Shown: positions 1 to 6,173, numbered from the stretch's first letter. The stretch is DNA of 10,081 bases from Clostridiaceae bacterium UBA6110 (GCA_002428415.1 DIWI01000006.1:1-10081); one strand, 5' to 3'. Numbers and translations are program-made. Notes: generated by a model from the sequence alone, not told the origin.

Positions 1-872
1 CTCTCTTCGTGGAGATAGGCACAGGCATCAACGATGACCTTAACGGAATCGAAAGACCTGTATCATTTGATGTCAAGTCAACTGGAAACCACATTGAGAT
101 CGTTCAGTCACTGGCAAAGTGGAAGAGGAAAGCCCTTAAGGACTACAGCTTTACGCTTGGCGAAGGACTTTACACCAACATGAACGCCATAAGGAGAGAC
201 GAGGACCTGGACAGGATCCACAGCATCTACGTCGACCAGTGGGACTGGGAGAAGATAATTGGAGCTGGTGAAAGGGACCTTGATACCCTGAAGTCCACTG
301 TAAGCATAATATACTCGATATTCAAGGATGCTGAAACCATGCTTCATGCAAAGTATCCTTTCATACAGCCCATACTGCCTGACTCCCTGTCGTTCATAAC
401 TACAGAAGAGCTGCTTGCAATGTATCCCGGAACCTCTCCAAAGGAGAGAGAAAGGGAATTTGCGATAAAGACAGGAGCATACTTCCTGATCGGCATTGGC
501 GACCTGCTTGCAGACGGGCAGAAGCATGACGGCAGAGCTCCTGACTACGATGATTGGTCGCTTAACGGAGACCTCCTCTTCTTCAATCCGGTGCATGACG
601 ATGTCCTCGAGCTTTCCTCAATGGGAATAAGGGTTGATTCGAAGACACTCTCAGTGCAGCTAGAGAAGGCCGGGGCTTTGGACAGGCTTGAGCTTCCTTT
701 CCACAAGGCTCTTGCAGCAGACGAGCTTCCCCAGACAATGGGTGGTGGAATAGGCCAGTCGAGGATCTGCCAGTTCCTTCTCAGGAAATACCATATCGGC
801 GAAGTACAGTGCTCCATATGGCCAGAAAGCATGATAAGAGAAATGAATGACATGGGAGTAACACTCCTGTAA
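1..872 (+). CDS. asnA: Aspartate-ammonia ligase (asparagine synthetase A), 5' end truncated by window
   Basis: AsnA makes asparagine from aspartate, ATP and ammonia in the cytosol. The reading frame is open from the first complete codon (position 3, reading LFVEIGTGINDDLNG), so the true start lies left of the window. Compared with the roughly 330-residue E. coli enzyme, about 40 N-terminal residues are missing. Conserved family blocks are present in order: GINDDLNG, SLAKWKR, GEGLYTNMNAIRRDE, YVDQWDWE, LKSTV, RAPDYDDW, LNGDLLFFNP, ELSSMGIRVD and the C-terminal GGGIGQSR. The fold is the class II synthetase-like catalytic core. It is followed, with no visible promoter, by a T-box leader and aspS, so the two genes are probably co-transcribed. 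The GTG at position 9 is an internal codon, not a start. No frameshift or missing block is seen in the visible part. Confidence 0.96.
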   Translation, partial: LFVEIGTGINDDLNGIERPVSFDVKSTGNHIEIVQSLAKWKRKALKDYSFTLGEGLYTNMNAIRRDEDLDRIHSIYVDQWDWEKIIGAGERDLDTLKSTVSIIYSIFKDAETMLHAKYPFIQPILPDSLSFITTEELLAMYPGTSPKEREREFAIKTGAYFLIGIGDLLADGQKHDGRAPDYDDWSLNGDLLFFNPVHDDVLELSSMGIRVDSKTLSVQLEKAGALDRLELPFHKALAADELPQTMGGGIGQSRICQFLLRKYHIGEVQCSIWPESMIREMNDMGVTLL

Positions 873-873
873 A

Positions 874-1075
874 ACCGAAGAGATTCCGTCTGAAATGGAA
901 ATCATCACAGGGAGATAGCGCCATAAGACTGAAAGCGCAATCATGAGAGTAGCGGACGGGGAACACTCCAAGGATTAATAGTATAATATTTTGAGTGAGC
1001 CTTTTGGCTAATTCGGGTGGCACCGCGGGATGATTTCCCGTCCCGGGGAATACATGAAATTGTATTCCCCTTTTT
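874..1075 (+). promoter_or_regulatory. T-box riboswitch leader of aspS, probably responding to tRNA-Asn
   Basis: The T-box core GGGTGGCACCGCGG lies at 1015-1028. The antiterminator folds canonically: 1014-1017 with 1042-1045, a 7-nt bulge UGGCACC at 1018-1024, then 1025-1030 with 1036-1041 (one G-U pair). The bulge UGGC matches a tRNA ending GCCA, so discriminator G73, as in tRNA-Asn and tRNA-Asp. Stem III is 998-1001 with 1006-1009. A plausible Stem I by eye: 880-882 with 966-968, 884-890 with 955-961, 902-905 with 943-946, and a distal stem at 914-921 with 935-942 (one A-A mismatch). This leaves AACA (962-965) in the specifier loop: AAC is an Asn codon followed by the usual A. The 5' side of that loop lacks a clear AGUA motif, so the specifier call is less certain than the T-box itself. 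Confidence 0.93.
1045..1075 (+). terminator. T-box-controlled intrinsic terminator before aspS
   Basis: A perfect 10-bp stem (1045-1054 with 1061-1070, GGGGAATACA and its complement), a 6-nt loop, and five T residues at 1071-1075. G1045 is shared with the antiterminator, and 1046-1047 could also be drawn into it by U-G pairs with 1012-1013. The two structures therefore exclude each other: uncharged tRNA binding would favour read-through into aspS. Confidence 0.93.
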
Positions 1076-1104
1076 CGTACAAAAAATGACAGGAGGATAA
1101 AAAA

Positions 1105-2838
1105 ATGCAGAGCTTTAGGACTACACACTGCAATTCAATAAGACAGACCGACATCGGCAAAGAGGTTACTCTTGCAGGCTGGGTCGACACCATAAGGAAC
1201 CACGGCGGAGTCATATTCATCGACCTGAGAGACCAGGAGGGTATGACCCAGGTGGTACTTCACGACGAGACAAAGATTCACGGCATACATAAGGAATCTG
1301 TCATCTCAGTTACCGGAAAGGTAGTTATGAGAGCTGATGAAACAGTCAACAGGAAGATTGGCACCGGAACTGTTGAGGTCCATTCAGATTCCATAACTCT
1401 GCTTTCCTCCTGCAGCGCTTCTCTGCCCTTCGAGCCTGCAAGGTCCAGGGAAACAAGGGAAGAGCTGAGGCTCAAGTACAGGTTCCTTGACCTCCGTAAT
1501 CCTCTTGTCCACAAGGACATGGTGCTGAGATCAAAGGTTATCAGCCACCTTAGGCATCAGATGGAAGAGATGGGCTTCCTTGAGATGCAGACACCTATAC
1601 TAACCATGTCTTCACCTGAAGGAGCGAGAGATTATCTGGTTCCCAGCAGAAAGCACAGAGGAAAGTTCTACGCTCTTCCTCAGGCTCCACAGCAGTTCAA
1701 GCAGCTCCTCATGGCATCAGGCTTTGACAGATACTTCCAGATAGCGCCATGCTTCAGGGATGAGGATGCGAGGCTCGACAGGTCGCCAGGAGAATTCTAC
1801 CAGCTTGACTTCGAGATGGCATTTGCTGACCAGGAGGATGTGTTTGAGGTTGCCGAATCAGTTCTTTACAGCACATTCAGCAAGTTTTCCGATAAGGAGG
1901 TCTCAAAGCCACCCTTCAGAAGGATATCCTTCGAGGAAAGCATGCTCAGGTATGGAACGGACAAGCCCGACCTCAGGAATCCTCTGCTGATAGATGACCT
2001 CACTGATTTCTTCCTCGATGTTGATTTTGCACCGTTCAAAGGCAAACCTGTAAGGGGATTGAAAGCAAACTGTTCAGGAATGTCCCGCTCATTTTTCGAG
2101 AACATGTTCGATTACGCTGTCGCTATCGGCATGAAGGGACTAGGGTACCTCACACTTTCCGACGGTTCATTCAAAGGTCCTATCGACAAATTCCTCTCAG
2201 ATGAGAAAAAAGAAGAGCTTATTAAAATGTGCGGCTTGAAAGACGGTGATACTGTCTACTTTATCTCAGACAAGAAGGCGAAGGTAGACAGGTTCTCCGG
2301 CCAGATAAGGACAAAGCTCTGCACTGAGCTTGGACTTCTTCAGGAGGACAAGTTCGAGATGTGCTTCATAGTTGACTTCCCAATGTATGAAACAAATGAG
2401 GAAACCGGAAAGATAGACTTCACACACAACCCATTCTCCATGCCACAGGGCGGAATGGATGCACTGAAGTATGATGACCCGCTTACAATCAAAGCTTGGC
2501 AGTACGACATAGTATGCAACGGTATAGAGCTCTCATCAGGCGCAGTGAGGAACCACAGACCCGACATCATGAAAGAAGCCTTCAGTATCGCAGGCTACTC
2601 TGAGGATGTGCTCAAGGATAAGTTCGGAGCACTATACACAGCATTTTCCTATGGTGCTCCGCCTCATGCAGGCATGGCTCCAGGCGTAGACAGGATTGTC
2701 ATGATGCTTGCAGGACATGACAACATAAGGGAAGTCATTGCATTCCCTCTTAACTCTAACGGTCAGGACCTGCTTCTGGGAGCACCAGGTGAGGTTACTG
2801 AGAAACAGCTGAAGGAAGTACATATCAGGATGAGATAA
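1105..2838 (+). CDS. aspS: Aspartyl-tRNA synthetase (class II), possibly non-discriminating
   Basis: Charges tRNA-Asp, and perhaps tRNA-Asn, with aspartate. The 577 residues are full length for bacterial AspRS. The N-terminal OB-fold (about 1-105) contains GWVDTIRNHGGVIFIDLRD. Motif 1 lies around 155-180, with SSPEGARDYLVPSR following. Motif 2 (FRDEDARLDRSPGEFYQLD, about 217-235) includes Arg218. A GAD-type insertion lies at about 290-420, and motif 3 has GVDRIVMM with Arg530. Start: ATG preceded by AGGAGG (1091-1096) at 8-nt spacing. His33 aligns with the position where Pseudomonas non-discriminating AspRS has His31 and E. coli has Leu30. The RSPGEFYQLD form of motif 2 recalls alphaproteobacterial AspRS rather than the common RQPEFTQID form. 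Expression is set by the preceding T-box. The function is secure; the tRNA specificity is inference. Confidence 0.97.
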   Translation: MQSFRTTHCNSIRQTDIGKEVTLAGWVDTIRNHGGVIFIDLRDQEGMTQVVLHDETKIHGIHKESVISVTGKVVMRADETVNRKIGTGTVEVHSDSITLLSSCSASLPFEPARSRETREELRLKYRFLDLRNPLVHKDMVLRSKVISHLRHQMEEMGFLEMQTPILTMSSPEGARDYLVPSRKHRGKFYALPQAPQQFKQLLMASGFDRYFQIAPCFRDEDARLDRSPGEFYQLDFEMAFADQEDVFEVAESVLYSTFSKFSDKEVSKPPFRRISFEESMLRYGTDKPDLRNPLLIDDLTDFFLDVDFAPFKGKPVRGLKANCSGMSRSFFENMFDYAVAIGMKGLGYLTLSDGSFKGPIDKFLSDEKKEELIKMCGLKDGDTVYFISDKKAKVDRFSGQIRTKLCTELGLLQEDKFEMCFIVDFPMYETNEETGKIDFTHNPFSMPQGGMDALKYDDPLTIKAWQYDIVCNGIELSSGAVRNHRPDIMKEAFSIAGYSEDVLKDKFGALYTAFSYGAPPHAGMAPGVDRIVMMLAGHDNIREVIAFPLNSNGQDLLLGAPGEVTEKQLKEVHIRMR

Positions 2839-2883
2839 TAAGGCGTACCCCAGGTCTTTAAGCCTGGAGGCATGCAAAAACCT

Positions 2884-2936
2884 ACCCATTGAGTATAGAT
2901 AGCTATTATCTGTACTCAGTGGGTTTCTCTCATTTC
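2884..2936 (+). terminator. Long-stem intrinsic terminator after aspS
   Basis: An uninterrupted 18-bp stem (2884-2901 with 2907-2924), including two U-G pairs, with a 5-nt loop GCTAT. It is followed by a pyrimidine-rich tract TTCTCTCATTT that is only moderately T-rich. Five A residues at 2876-2880 upstream of the stem mean it could also terminate minus-strand transcripts. It separates the asnA-aspS unit from the next one. Confidence 0.75.
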
Positions 2937-3028
2937 AGACAAGTTTCATTCAGAACATACGAGGATGACATTAATTTATTCACGGCATAATTTTCTCGAG
3001 CAGCATGACATTTCATTCATTCTCTGAA

Positions 3029-3062
3029 TTGTAACAACTCTCATTCAGCTATTGTATATAAT
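3029..3062 (+). promoter_or_regulatory. Weak candidate promoter for the lipoprotein gene
   Basis: A perfect -10 hexamer TATAAT at 3057-3062 lies 41 nt before the GTG start. The only -35-like hexamer is TTGTAA at 3029-3034, giving a 22-nt spacer, which is too long for an ordinary sigma-A promoter. A promoter is expected here because a strong terminator lies upstream, but the assignment is tentative. Confidence 0.3.
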
Positions 3063-3103
3063 TGCGGTAGGTATAAAAGTGGATTTATCGACGGAGGAAA
3101 GAT

Positions 3104-3982
3104 GTGAAAAAGCTAAAACTGATCATAGCAATCCTTTCAATTACCATTACCCTGCCGGCATGCGTAAACAACTTCCCTACTGAAACATCGGCCATGCCTA
3201 CGGAATCAATCCCGGCAGCGAAGGCTGAAATCATAAATGAAGAAGGCACAACCATTAAGGAGAGGTTCCTCCCGCCTGAAGGTTCGGAGCGTCTTGAAGC
3301 TGCCACCGGCTCATTTGCAGAATATCTTCAGACCCTGAAGCTAAAGGCCTATGGGGAGAAGGTCCTTTACTATGACGGCAAGGAGAAATCAGACTTTGCA
3401 TACATTTCCGTGGTTGACCAGGATATCACCGAAAGGAATCTGCAGCAGTGCGCAGATGCAATAATGAGGCTTAAGGGTGAGTACCATTACGCAAGAGGTG
3501 AATTTGGTAATATCTCCTTCAATTTCGTAAGTGGATTCAAATGCGACTTCAAGACATGGTCAAGTGGCAGGAAAGTGGTACTTAACGGAAACAATGCAGC
3601 CTGGGCTGCAGGTCCAAACAACGACACCTCATATGCAAGCTTCAGAAGGTACATGGATGTTGTTCATTCATATGCCAGCACAATCTCTTTGAAGAAGCAG
3701 CTCGAACCGGTCGACATGATGGAAATGGAGATCGGGGATGTCTTCATAGTTGCCGGGTCACCAGGACATGCGGTGATAGTAGTAGATATGGCTGAAGACA
3801 AAATGACAGGAACCAGGTATTTCATGCTCGCACAAAGCTACATGCCGGCACAGGAGACACAGGTATTAAGAAATCTGTCCACCCCTGAAATCAGCCCCTG
3901 GTACATTCTTGAGAAGGGTGAGCTGATTACTCCACAGTGGACATTCCCGGAAGGAAGCCTAAGAAGGTTTCCAAAGAATTAG
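3104..3982 (+). CDS. Putative lipoprotein of the DUF4846 family
   Basis: A predicted membrane-anchored, extracytoplasmic protein of 292 residues with no established biochemical function. The start is GTG, chosen because GGAGG (3093-3097) lies 6 nt upstream; the ATG at 3102 is in another frame and stops at once. Residues 1-20 form a lipoprotein signal peptide: KKLK, a hydrophobic run, and lipobox LPAC with the acylated Cys20. A Thr/Pro/Glu-rich linker follows. The C-terminal half has the blocks I associate with DUF4846: WAAGPNNDTSYASFRRYMDV, GDVFIVAGSPGHAVIVVDMA (211-230, His222), LAQSYMPAQE, SPWY and a C-terminal TPQWTFP. The PGHAVIVVD block looks like the His region of a hydrolase fold, but I see no complete catalytic set. 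The next gene follows after 9 nt, with its ribosome binding site overlapping this stop codon, so the pair is an operon. The family call is from memory of conserved blocks. Confidence 0.85.
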   Translation: MKKLKLIIAILSITITLPACVNNFPTETSAMPTESIPAAKAEIINEEGTTIKERFLPPEGSERLEAATGSFAEYLQTLKLKAYGEKVLYYDGKEKSDFAYISVVDQDITERNLQQCADAIMRLKGEYHYARGEFGNISFNFVSGFKCDFKTWSSGRKVVLNGNNAAWAAGPNNDTSYASFRRYMDVVHSYASTISLKKQLEPVDMMEMEIGDVFIVAGSPGHAVIVVDMAEDKMTGTRYFMLAQSYMPAQETQVLRNLSTPEISPWYILEKGELITPQWTFPEGSLRRFPKN

Positions 3983-3991
3983 GAGGAACTT

Positions 3992-4216
3992 ATGGTAAGA
4001 ATCTGCCCCGAATGCTCATCAGAAATGGAAGAAGGCTACATCCCATATCTGGACATGGCAAGAATCACAGAATCCTATCCATTCTCATTGCTTAAGGTCG
4101 CGAAAAAGACCCGTGGCTCAAGCACTGAAGAGCCACTACGACTTACTGCTTCAGTCTGCAGCCGCTGCGGATATGTTGCCTTCCATGTGGTACTGAATGA
4201 ACCGGATTTGAAATAA
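3992..4216 (+). CDS. Small zinc-ribbon protein (74 residues)
   Basis: A short cytosolic protein with two CxxC knuckles, CPEC (Cys5, Cys8) and CSRCG (Cys56, Cys59), predicted to bind one zinc ion. The layout, with a GEMEEGYI-like stretch after the first knuckle and a CGY-hydrophobic tail after the second, resembles small zinc-ribbon families such as DUF6487. That assignment is from memory and tentative. There is no signal peptide or membrane segment. Start: ATG preceded by AGGAGG (3981-3986) with 5-nt spacing; this site overlaps the TAG stop of the lipoprotein gene, which supports both the start and translational linkage. A terminator follows the stop. The role is unknown: nucleic-acid binding or partner binding are both possible. 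No truncation is seen. Confidence 0.8.
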   Translation: MVRICPECSSEMEEGYIPYLDMARITESYPFSLLKVAKKTRGSSTEEPLRLTASVCSRCGYVAFHVVLNEPDLK

Positions 4217-4251
4217 TAATCATCTGTCTTTACTTGCCCTTTTGGGTTGAA

Positions 4252-4298
4252 AAAGCTAAGATACCTTTTCATAACAAGAGATCTTAGCTTTCTTTGTG
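4252..4298 (+). terminator. Intrinsic terminator after the lipoprotein/zinc-ribbon unit
   Basis: A perfect 11-bp outer stem (4252-4262 with 4281-4291) that can continue, after a 2-nt bulge, with 4265-4269 paired to 4276-4280 and a 6-nt loop. It is followed by the T-rich CTTTGTG. Because A residues precede it, it may also stop minus-strand transcripts. Confidence 0.83.
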
Positions 4299-4633
4299 TT
4301 CTATTTTCTCTGTGTATTTTCTTAATTTTTCAATAATCCCGAATCTTTCAATCCTTGTAAGCACAACTATTAAATGTCAAATTTTCATAAAGCCATATCA
4401 TATTCTTCTGTCCCCGTCAGTACCCTATCCACAGTTGATAACCGTCCTGGTTAGTTTCTCAAATTGCAGCCTTTCTCTCCGTATGTTCCGGAAGATTTTC
4501 ATTTTCCCGCGATACTAATAGCATACAACCAGAATATTTCAAATGATGCTGAATCCAATCAGAAATGAATCGATTCCCACAGAATGGGCTTTTATTAATA
4601 CCATTCTATTCACAATTCAGCTGTCTGCTTCTT
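4293..4633. other. AT-rich convergent intergenic region, no gene recognised
   Basis: About 340 bases lie between the terminator of the plus-strand unit and the end of the minus-strand ATPase gene. Reading frames here are short and have no recognisable protein similarity. The minus strand has several interrupted stretches of plausible residues, which could be decayed coding sequence, but I cannot identify a parent gene. A 7-bp inverted repeat (4581-4587 with 4601-4607, AGAATGG and CCATTCT, 13-nt loop) might act as a weak 3' end for the ATPase transcript, although no T-run follows on the minus strand. A 10-bp perfect palindrome GAATCGATTC sits at 4567-4576. Confidence 0.5.
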
Positions 4634-5887
4634 TCACAAATCCAGGCTATTCTCCTTTAAAAGAAACTCTCTAATACCCAATGTTGCAATTCCATTTTCA
4701 TCACGCTTTAACTTTATATGATTTCCAACAATGACAATCTTCTTAAATGAATCATTTATATTTAGTAACGGACGTTCTTCCTGTGCTTTTTTCTCTGTAT
4801 CCGGTAAGGCAAAGGCTGACTGGATATAATACTTATTATTACCTTTATGGGCAATAAAATCCACTTCCAGTGATTTCCTTCTTTTTGCACCATTTTCATC
4901 AATCTCGCGGGTTTCAATCAGGCCAACATCCACCGAAAATCCTCTGACCTTCAACTCATTGTAGATTATGTTCTCCATAAGGTGAGACTCCTCAATCTGA
5001 CGGAATCCCAGTCTTGCATTTCTAAGTCCGGTATCGACAAAATAGATTTTCATTGGTGTACTTATGTACTTTCTTCCTTTTATGTCATACCGGATAGCCA
5101 AATCTATCAGAAAAGCATCCTTGAGATAATTCATATATGTCTTAATAGTCTTATCGGTAATTGTACTTTTCATAACTGATCGGAATGTATTCTCAAGCTT
5201 CTTAGGATTTGTAAGTGACCCTATCGCCGAAGCAAGAATATTTACAAGATCCTCAAGCTCACCAGTATTCTTAATTTTATTGTGATCAATTATATCCTTA
5301 ATATAAGTCTCCTTAAACAGATTTTCTAGGTATTTTGATTTTTGGTCATCTGTTTTCATGGACACAATTCTCGGCAGCCCACCAAAAGTCATATACTCAT
5401 TCAAACCATCTCCTTCGGATCCATCATACACAGTCATAAATTCAGCAAATGAGAGCGGATATACTCTGATTTCATCACCTCTTCCACGAAATTCTGTTAG
5501 AATATCCGAAGATAAGAATTTTGAGTTGCTCCCGGTTACATATACATCCAAATTTTCAATTTGCAGGAAACTATTCATCACATCCACAAACCTTGGAACA
5601 TATTGTATTTCATCAAGTAGTACATAATACTGTTCATCATCTTTGATCTTTGATTTTACATATCCGTATAAAGCATGTGATTCTCGCAGTTCCACATACT
5701 CTATATTATCCAGCGGAATATCTATAATATGATCTCGTGCAATCCCTCTTTCAAGCAGATCATTTAGAAAAATTTTGAATAGCAGGTACGATTTTCCTAC
5801 TCGTCTAACGCCAGTGATTACCTTTATCATTCCATTTCTCTCGCGCAATTTAATTTGACTTAGGTATCCGTCTCTATTAATCTTCAT
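4634..5887 (-). CDS. ATP-binding protein, AAA_14 / DUF4143 family
   Basis: A 417-residue protein of a widespread accessory AAA ATPase family whose cellular role is not settled. The N-terminal ATPase domain has Walker A GVRRVGKS (26-33), Walker B YYVLLDEIQ (87-95, Asp92-Glu93), a sensor-like VTGSNSKFLSS (117-127) and the family block GRGDEIRVYPLSFAEF (135-150). A central helical region with FGGLPRIV (168-175) follows. The C-terminal DUF4143 region has the remnant of a PD-(D/E)xK nuclease fold: Glu305, LEVDF (Glu341, Asp343) and YIQSAF (Gln356). Start: ATG preceded by GGAG at 7-nt spacing. It is transcribed alone from its own extended -10 promoter. It is clearly richer in A+T than its neighbours, and this class of gene is common on variable islands, so it is probably an acquired gene. 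It appears intact. Confidence 0.92.
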   Translation of the reverse strand: MKINRDGYLSQIKLRERNGMIKVITGVRRVGKSYLLFKIFLNDLLERGIARDHIIDIPLDNIEYVELRESHALYGYVKSKIKDDEQYYVLLDEIQYVPRFVDVMNSFLQIENLDVYVTGSNSKFLSSDILTEFRGRGDEIRVYPLSFAEFMTVYDGSEGDGLNEYMTFGGLPRIVSMKTDDQKSKYLENLFKETYIKDIIDHNKIKNTGELEDLVNILASAIGSLTNPKKLENTFRSVMKSTITDKTIKTYMNYLKDAFLIDLAIRYDIKGRKYISTPMKIYFVDTGLRNARLGFRQIEESHLMENIIYNELKVRGFSVDVGLIETREIDENGAKRRKSLEVDFIAHKGNNKYYIQSAFALPDTEKKAQEERPLLNINDSFKKIVIVGNHIKLKRDENGIATLGIREFLLKENSLDL

Positions 5888-5910
5888 CGCTTATCTCCAT
5901 TCCGCTTTTT

Positions 5911-5924
5911 TGGTCTCAAGACCA
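5911..5924. promoter_or_regulatory. Palindrome in the 5' leader of the ATPase gene (candidate operator)
   Basis: TGGTCT and AGACCA form 6-bp arms around a 2-nt centre, flanked by runs of T on both sides. The palindrome lies just downstream of the predicted start point of the ATPase promoter and upstream of its ribosome binding site, which suits a repressor site. In the plus direction it is followed by CTTTTT, so a weak plus-strand terminator is an alternative; the 2-nt centre makes a tight hairpin loop. Confidence 0.4.
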
Positions 5925-5937
5925 CTTTTTCGTAGTA

Positions 5938-5946
5938 ATTATAGCA
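5938..5946 (-). promoter_or_regulatory. Extended -10 promoter of the ATPase gene
   Basis: Read on the minus strand, TGCTATAAT is a perfect extended -10 element (TGnTATAAT), with the predicted start about 43 nt before the ATG. A TTGACA also occurs at 5950-5955, but only 6 nt away, so it cannot be the -35 partner of this -10; no good -35 lies at 17-18 nt. Confidence 0.6.
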
Positions 5947-5970
5947 CATTGTCAATATTATTGAAACTCT

Positions 5971-6058
5971 CCTGATTGAAGTCACGAGTTTGCGCAAGCT
6001 TTTTCATCAATAGGTGGCGAAAAATACCTGTAGCTCATGCAATGAAGATTCAATCAGG
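5971..6058. repeat. Nested inverted repeat, possible structured RNA or small element
   Basis: An outer perfect 10-bp inverted repeat, CCTGATTGAA (5971-5980) and TTCAATCAGG (6049-6058), encloses 68 nt. Inside it, GCA (5994-5996) pairs with TGC (6038-6040), GCT (5998-6000) with AGC (6032-6034), and TTTTTC (6000-6005) with GAAAAA (6019-6024) around a 13-nt loop; position 6000 is shared between the last two options. The nesting is consistent with an 88-nt RNA fold or the ends of a small mobile relic. No open frame of note overlaps it. I do not recognise the family, and the orientation is unknown. Confidence 0.4.
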
Positions 6059-6118
6059 CTTATCTCTTAAGTATACGGCCGCTGCAGTCATGTATGAAAT
6101 TAAGCTATATGACAAGGA

Positions 6119-6141
6119 GACCCCTGAAAAATCCAGGGGTC
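6119..6141 (-). terminator. Hairpin after lysS, probable terminator
   Basis: An 8-bp GC-rich stem, GACCCCTG (6119-6126) with CAGGGGTC (6134-6141), and a 7-nt loop. It lies 33 nt past the lysS stop. On the minus strand it is followed by TCCTTGTC rather than a clean T-run, so termination may be incomplete or the site may simply protect the 3' end. Confidence 0.65.
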
Positions 6142-6173
6142 CCTTCGCATATGAGATATTCAAATCATCGTTA

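Noticed and set aside
857..860. AGTA at the end of asnA as the 5' specifier-loop motif of Stem I.
   Set aside because: The bases that follow do not pair with those preceding 961-963, and the distance to the apical part (nearly 50 nt) is too long.
955..957. GAC triplet (Asp) in the leader as T-box specifier.
   Set aside because: In the best fold it is inside the helix 884-890/955-961 and is followed by G, not A. AAC at 962-964 is in a loop and followed by A. Not fully excluded.
982..987. Perfect TATAAT in the T-box leader, possible aspS promoter.
   Set aside because: No -35 element at 16-18 nt (the hexamer there is GGGAAC) and no TG extension. It lies in an AT-rich linker between Stem I and Stem III, and a start there would discard Stem I.
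2850..2867. Short hairpin CCAGG...CCTGG just after aspS.
   Set aside because: Only 5 bp with no T-run after it; the 18-bp stem at 2884-2924 is the better terminator.
4294..4518. 74-codon open frame on the plus strand.
   Set aside because: Starts inside a terminator's T-tract, has no ribosome binding site, and its low-complexity, Ser/Phe/Ile-rich product is typical of noncoding AT-rich DNA.
4567..4576. 10-bp palindrome GAATCGATTC as an operator or recombination site.
   Set aside because: It lies downstream of a gene end in AT-rich DNA with no promoter beside it; a single 10-bp palindrome is not enough.
5950..5955. TTGACA on the minus strand as the ATPase -35 box.
   Set aside because: Only 6 nt separate it from the TATAAT; the extended -10 explains the promoter without it.
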